Source: Nephrocerus scutellatus
Taxonomy: Eukaryota > Arthropoda > Insecta > Diptera > Pipunculidae
Length of the DNA stretch: 64,000 bases
Direction of reading: 5' to 3'
Assembly (NCBI GenBank): GCA_947095585.1
Contig: OX352765.1
Span: 79,721,375-79,785,374 of the forward strand
The notes under the pieces are model-generated. The model saw only the letters and a program-made list of their open reading frames with translations. It did no database searches and was not told where the DNA came from. The position numbers were made by a program, and so were the translations under genes. Shown here in pieces: positions 59,016 to 64,000 of the stretch; positions within the stretch are counted from its first letter, which is position 1; each line of letters begins with the position of its first letter.

Positions 59016-59740
59016 CAAGGAAATACACTACACTTGTTAAAGTGGGATGCTAACGTAAAACCTAACTGTAGGTGGCCAAATGGTACAACTTGCACAACGA
59101 CAAAGCAGATCTGGCCCAAGCTGGATCTGAAACGCTCCAAGTGTTTGATCTCTCAAAAAAGATTGCACATCGGTGCTATTTTAGGTGGCATCACTGGACA
59201 CTATCTCATAGCCAGGCTTTCAGCAAGACTAGGAGTCTTCTCGAATGAATTCAGCAGAAGCTGCATGGATGAAGAGGAGGAGGATTTTATTATTATATTA
59301 GGTGAGGCTAAAAAGCCCTGAGCACTGCTACCTTTATGTCTATGCCGTTGGGCAGCTCTTAACTGCACCCGTTGCACTTAGACATATTAGCCTTTGTATT
59401 TTGTTCAGTTTTGAGCGTGTAGTTGATTGCTCTGTTTTTGGCCACCAAACCAGGGCCACGTATGTGATGAGGAGGATACCATCGTCCATCTTTTCTATAC
59501 TTGTCCAGCACTCTCCCAAAGGCGTAAATTCCATATGGGAGCTTTCTTCTACAACGACACTAATGATCTCATCAACATTGACATTGGTAGTCTCCTACCC
59601 TTCATCCGAAGCTCTAATTACTTCATCGATTAGGTGGAAGAAATTCTTCCTGATCCGTGTGATATCACAATGGACCATTACTGGTCTTAGTGTGTCGGTT
59701 CCACTGACATCCACCTTAACCTAACTTCGGTATAGCCTAA
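57776..59740 (+). mobile_element. LOA-group LINE: RT, RNase H, C-terminus
   Basis: Begins within RT (RKGTPQG, then a TGA stop, SPFLWNLAVNELL in another frame) and continues through RNase H to the zinc-knuckle-like C-terminal domain and 3' end. After the 417-codon frame stops at TAG 59013-59015 the same frame continues: QGNTLHLLKWDANVK, KQIWPKLDLKRSKCLIS, LHIGAILGGITGHYLIARLS, RLGVFSNEFSRSCMDEEEED. A 183-bp insert follows, and past it EEDTIVHLFYTCPALSQRRK, FHMGAFFYNDTNDLINIDIG and IRSSNYFID. The 3' end has CACCTTAACCTAACTTC near 59715. Endonuclease and ORF1 are absent, so the copy is 5'-truncated at the CR1-like scrap. Confidence 0.85.
59286..59468 (-). mobile_element. Inverted LINE RT fragment inserted in LOA-group copy
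   Basis: Minus strand reads YVALVWWPKTEQSTTRSKLN and KIQRLICLSATGAVKSCPTA, the RT thumb of a related LINE (compare IVWWTALNKK and LSKFQRSSSLCMSGALRTT at 58.3 kb), then a stop and a short end with TAATATAATAATAAA. GAGGAGGAT occurs on both sides (59277-59285 and 59469-59477); removing the insert with one copy restores DEEEEDTIVHLF. The repeat is partly inherent in Glu codons, so the duplication is probable, not proven. Confidence 0.65.
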
Positions 59741-61593
59741 TGTAGTAATCCCATCTGATTGGTTCTCCTCGTGTAAACTACTTGCAGATATCAACTCCTT
59801 AATACAGCAAAAAATATCACCTCCCAGCTGTATCAAGGTATTATTGCACCAATGAATATATGCCATTATAATGGCAATCAATCCCTGGAAATAGGAATGT
59901 ATACAATATGAAAATTACAATCCAATATTTTCTCCAAATACATAAATATCTCCGTGGTACAATTGTATATCCACTGTAAAGAAGTATGCCAATGAAATAT
60001 TTCATTTGGAATCATTTGAATTCAGCAGGTGCCAAAATATGTAGTTTGCAATAGGGACATAAAAATATTGATAGCAATATTGTTATATCCAAGGTTTTCA
60101 TAAGGACATTACCATATTATTATCATCTCTTTACAAATCGTCCAATGTATTCTTAAAGCGCTATCATTTACTTAATAGCGGCATATAAAATTAATCCAAA
60201 TATGACTGCATTTATTGGGTTATATGGGACCATAACGCATTAGAGCTCTGATTTATAATCGCGGTAAAATGAGCTTGAATTCTGCATAAAAATTCGATTG
60301 AATCCTAAAAAAGCTTACCACTTAATAGACTGATACAGAGCAATTATCGATTAAGTAGCTGGCGTTGTGCTAATCAAGTTAGAAATATAAGTGAGTAAAA
60401 CACAAAAACACAAAAAAAGAAATCAAATCAAAAACTTCACTTGCCAATCCTTTCCTTCTCCCTCGAAAGTCGAAACTGATTATCATCCACAAGTACTGTA
60501 TTTTACTGTTTTCGCTATGGATTAAAGTGAGCTTTTTGTTGAAACTACCGACACATACGAAAAGTCGTATGTCGAGGATGCTAAAAGAAAAGTTTAATTA
60601 GTTTTGAACAAAGAAGGACACTAATCCCCAAAATTCGAAATGTTTTAAATGAGAAACTCTGATTCAGAAGCTTTCAAAGTTGTGCAGTAGTTGCGAACTG
60701 TATAAAATTTTACTCATTGTAAATTATATCTTGTGGATTTTTTAAAATAGAATTAATGATTTAACGAATGATAGTAAATACAAATAAAATTATAACAAAA
60801 AATCGAAGTAAATTTTGAATGAAATTAAATCACAAAAAACGTGCTTTTAGCGTCGATTTAGAAATAACAATGAAAAAACTGAAGGGCATCTTGACTGTAT
60901 ATTTAACTCATAAAGGACTAATAAATACTCTCTCTCAATTGTACTATTCAAGAACAGATACCAATCGGACCATAAGGGAATTAAATTAACATTGTAACAT
61001 TGTGGCCGTTTTAACTTCCATTTTCTGTAATAAAGAGAATATCAATAAAAGAAACAATGAATAAAGTTGATTAAGAAATCAATTAAACACAACTGGAGAT
61101 CTTAAATAAATATAAATTTCAAGCCAATCCATTTCAAAAAGAAGGAAAACTCTGCTTGCTCTCAACCGGTGCAGTCAGCAGGACAACTTTAGACTTCTAA
61201 TCCCTTACATCCGCACTTGGCCCCAAAAGTGTCTCTTTAATGAATGAATGGTGGTTTATATTTTATTCGTTTTTCTCCTTTGCCCGCTTAAGGATGTTTA
61301 CACAATCCTGAACAGTTTTTTGATACTATACCTTCTGATATAATGTTGATAGTGGAAAATACACTTACAAAAGTAAGTTAAAGTGTAAACAAATAGTAAC
61401 AGGACAGGACCGACTCTTGGTTGTAGAGCCCAATATATAACGATGATGAAAAAATTAGGAAGATTCTTGTACAAATTTTTTTCCAGGGAATTTTAAAATT
61501 ACTGTGCACGTTTCGGATGTGCTGAGTGCATTTCTAAATAAGAACAACCAATAAAAATTAAATTTTTTTGTGTAAATTCTCTAATTGATACAC
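59741..61593. other. No gene seen
   Basis: AT-rich with no coding domain. At 61385-61452 a minus-strand motif (ATC)n...GGGCTCTACAACCAAGAGTC resembles one at 54.01 kb and may be the tail of a dispersed short element. Confidence 0.4.
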
Positions 61594-61922
61594 AATGTGC
61601 AAAGTTTAAATAAAATCGGGTAACATTTAAAAAAAAAAAATGGGAGCCCCCATATCCTAATCACTCTACAACTCCAACCTGTGTATAAAATTTAAATAAA
61701 CTCGAGCTAGTTTTTTAAAATTCATTCATCCTCGTATCTGGGGCTACTTCAAAATTTTTACAAAAAGCGTCGTTCATAAGATTAAACATGTGTGTATAAA
61801 AGTTAAAGAAAATCAAAAACTTTTTTTAAATTTTCATGAGACCTTCCGACACCGGGGTCCGATCACGCAAAAATTTTAACAAAAAGTGTTGTCCACCGGA
61901 GATACACATGCGTTTATATAAA
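61594..61922 (-). repeat. Helitron-type minisatellite block (copy 4)
   Basis: Three diverged units, each with CAATGTGCAAAGTTTAAATA or equivalent, a GGGAGCCCCC / CACCGGGGTCCGATCAC core and AACAAAAAGTGTTGTCCACC, then GGAGATACACATGCG. Orientation is the same as at 1-607. It abuts CR1-like copy C at about 61925; neither Helitron terminus is present. Confidence 0.6.
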
Positions 61923-61925
61923 ACT

Positions 61926-63880
61926 ACTGTGGAAAAATTTAGCCGAGTCAGAAATGATTGCAATGCCTACCTTAAACGAGCCAAATTCGACGAAAGACCA
62001 AGAACTGAGACAAGAAATACCTTAATGTCCCAAAGGTAAAAAGTAAAAATTTTTGGTCTTTCGTGAAACGAATGCTTCGTCTTCGATCCCAACACTCATT
62101 CACAACGACATTCCAACTGTCAACTTTATAGACAAGGCCAATCTGCTTGCTTCATATTTCGCAGCTAGCACAACGCTACTAGATTGCCGTCGCCGCCTGT
62201 ACTGTACAAAAATCGGATGTTCTATGGGACAAATCTACTATCGTTGTCCACAAGTAGCTAGAGTGTTAACTGATCTCAACATTCATAAATTTGCCTGAAG
62301 GTACTCTTACTATAGTTTTAAAGAGGTGTTTTTCAACGTTGGCTTTTCCATTTCTTTCATTCTTCTGGAGTCTTCCCAAGTAATTGGAAAATATCCTTTG
62401 GCGAACCGCTATCTCTTTCCTCGAACCGAACCATTGCGCTACCATCAATACTTCTTAAAGTCATGGAAATGTTGATCAATCGTTTATGCAATACCTTGAA
62501 TCAGGTGAAATCCTTAGCGAACAGCAGTATTGTTTTCGATGGCAACGTTTTACAGGTGACCTGATGGCTCATCTTACCGAAAAGTGGAAATTCGCAAATT
62601 TGGAGAAAGTAATGTTGTTGCTCTCGATATTTTCAAGGCATTTGACAAAGTCTGACATCAAGCTAATTTGTTGTTAGTGAACGCTTATGGAATTGATCCT
62701 GCTTTCTTGGACTACTAACTACCTTTCCAACAGTTCAATTCAGGTCGTATTGGGCGGTTTCAAATCCAGTGATCACCTCATAAACGCCGGTGTTCCACAA
62801 GGCAATATTTTGTCTCCAACACTTTTCATTACTAATCTCCTATCCGATACTTCTAGTCGCCTACGACAGTACCCTTAGCTTTTCATTTGAGCTCTCGCTT
62901 TCTGCATGTCCCTCTTCTTCCAAGTGGAACTTGAACAACAATTTATGCTAAGGAATTTAAATTCTGACCTTGACAGCATAACAAGGTGGAAGAGTGGAAT
63001 TTAACGCTCCCAAAACCCAATGCTGACTTCTGTCGTCTATCCGCAACTTAAACCCCCTATTCTTATCCATCACTGTATCACTGAAAAAATCGCAATACTC
63101 GGTATGTCCTTCATTGGATCGACCACATATTTGCCATCGCAAAGAATGCTGAGAAATATTTCGGTTTTCTAAAACGGTGCAAGATGTACTTCACTCTCTA
63201 AGACTATTAATAATAATATTCGGTACGACAGACCTTTGCGGTCCAAGGCCTAGCTTCTCGCAACCATTTGTGTTGCGCATGTATATTGGATACAAATGGA
63301 AGGGACCTACAATTGAATTGAGAAGCTTTCCGTGACAAGTTATTATGCTCGAAAAATTTGTCACCCATTCGCGAGAGGTGGTACACCGTGGAAAATACTT
63401 TTGGTGTTACTGGGATTCGAACCACGAACCCCCTGCTCAGAAGTCCATGCTCTATCCACTGAGCCACTGCGCCCACACGTAGCTACTATTAACAAGGCAA
63501 ATATTCGCCCTAAACTTGAATACAACTTTATTGTCTGGGCAGGTGCTCCCAAGACCACATTGCATCTACTAGACAAAATTCAGAATCGCGCGATAAATTG
63601 GTATATTGGTAGCGTAACTATCGCGAAAACAATCGAATCGAACGAACATCGGAGGAATGTTTCCTGCTTGTCATTGTTTTATCGCTTTTCCCATAAGCGG
63701 TGTTCAAAAGAAATATCCAGATGCATCCCGCCAATCCTCCAACCTAGCCGAAATACCCGTGCCTCAAATCGAGTGCACGGGTCTTCCATTCAGAGACTCC
63801 TTTAGCCGCACAATAATTATGTGGAATGTATTGCCAGACTTCGTGTTTCCGCATTTGTATAATCTACAGTCTACATATCT
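61926..63880 (+). mobile_element. CR1/Jockey-like LINE, copy C, with SINE insert
   Basis: RVRNDCNAYLKRAKFDERPR and RETNASSSIPTLI (linker), DKANLLASYFAASTTLLDCR, VARVLTDLNIHK. A ~140-bp low-similarity region is followed by QYLESGEILSEQQYCFRWQR and FTGDLMAHLTEKW, LLSIFSRHLTKS, and SNSSIQVVLGGFKSSDHLIN with AGVPQGNILSPTLF. The FADD box survives as AYDSTLS (first Asp changed to Tyr near 62861). EKIAILGMSF follows, then the SINE, then ANIRPKLEYNFIVWAGAPKT, LDKIQNRAINWYIG, HRRNVSCLSLFYRFSHKRCS and LCGMYCQ / MWNVLPDFVFPHLYNL to about 63880. Collinear with copy B. Many stops; non-functional. Confidence 0.85.
63211..63476 (-). mobile_element. tRNA-derived SINE, best-preserved copy
   Basis: On the minus strand: GGGCGCAGTGGCTCAGTGG, A box at about 63450-63467, B box GGTTCGAATCC at 63413-63423, linker CAGTAACACCAAAAG, body CACCTCTCGCGAATGGGTG and ATAACTTGTCACGG, then CTAGGCCTTGGACCGCAAAG and a TAATATTATTATTAA tail. 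ACTATTAA occurs at 63203-63210 and 63485-63492, the probable target duplication. It sits within the thumb region of CR1-like copy C; copy B gives the uninterrupted order. The tRNA of origin is uncertain. Confidence 0.9.
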
Positions 63881-64000
63881 TTATAGTAGGTCCTTTTCGG
63901 GTGTATATAATTTACATAAATACCACAAAACACTTCTACACTCAATGAGTGTAATTAGAGCGATACAATTTTTATCTCTTGATGTGTTGAAAATTAAATT

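Noticed and set aside
63211..63476. tRNA genes at the A/B-box sequences (5.7, 35.1, 40.3, 41.5, 63.4 kb)
   Set aside because: They continue into a shared ~200-bp body and 3' tail and carry target duplications, so they are SINE copies, not tRNA genes.

Overview
This is a window of eukaryotic, AT-rich, repeat-dense DNA, and the element families point to an insect, most likely a fly. The evidence is Jockey-clade LINEs with poly(A) ends, RNase H-bearing LINEs of the LOA/I group, RTE-like LINEs, CR1/Jockey-like LINEs, a mariner-like DNA transposon with TA target duplications, a tRNA-derived SINE family, and a DINE-1-like Helitron with an internal minisatellite. The species cannot be fixed from this sequence. 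I find no intact host protein-coding gene, no functional tRNA or rRNA gene, and no bacterial-style operon. The window reads as intergenic, intronic or heterochromatic sequence in which old mobile elements have piled up.

Layout. 1-2319: Helitron-type minisatellite pieces around an RT relic (+) and a Jockey relic (-). 3725-5060: a CR1-like LINE (-). 5703-6496: a SINE whose body has expanded into a five-unit tandem array. 7367-8227: the best Helitron-like copy. 8290-8936: a mariner-like transposase relic. 11433-13200: an RTE-like LINE (-), followed by a CR1-like scrap. 16260-19310: three LINE pieces back to back. 21630-26060: a Jockey copy, then a LOA-group LINE split by a short complete mariner derivative. 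28740-31615: a second mariner-like relic and a LOA-group copy with a large internal deletion. 33890-36840: the longest RTE-like copy, holding a SINE. 39433-42135: an RTE-like copy holding a SINE that itself holds a LOA-group 3' end, then SINE and tRNA-like scraps and a ~170-bp tandem repeat. 44190-47357: a long Jockey copy interrupted by a CACGCGTC-rich satellite-like block. 50545-51855: a CR1-like LINE. 54135-55410: a third RTE-like copy. 57330-59740: a CR1-like piece, then a LOA-group LINE with the longest open frame of the window (417 codons). 61594-63880: Helitron repeats, then a CR1-like LINE with a SINE inserted.

Between these blocks lie stretches of 1-3 kb with no supportable gene, only microsatellites and short chance ORFs. 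All element copies are decayed by stops, frameshifts, deletions or nested insertions, so none is likely to be autonomous. The most informative features are the nested insertions with readable target duplications, which give a relative order of activity: RTE-like and CR1-like LINEs first, then the SINE, then a LOA-group LINE. The other is the way internal segments of elements have turned into tandem arrays. I did not find a convincing new molecular system; the items under findings are genome-evolution observations.
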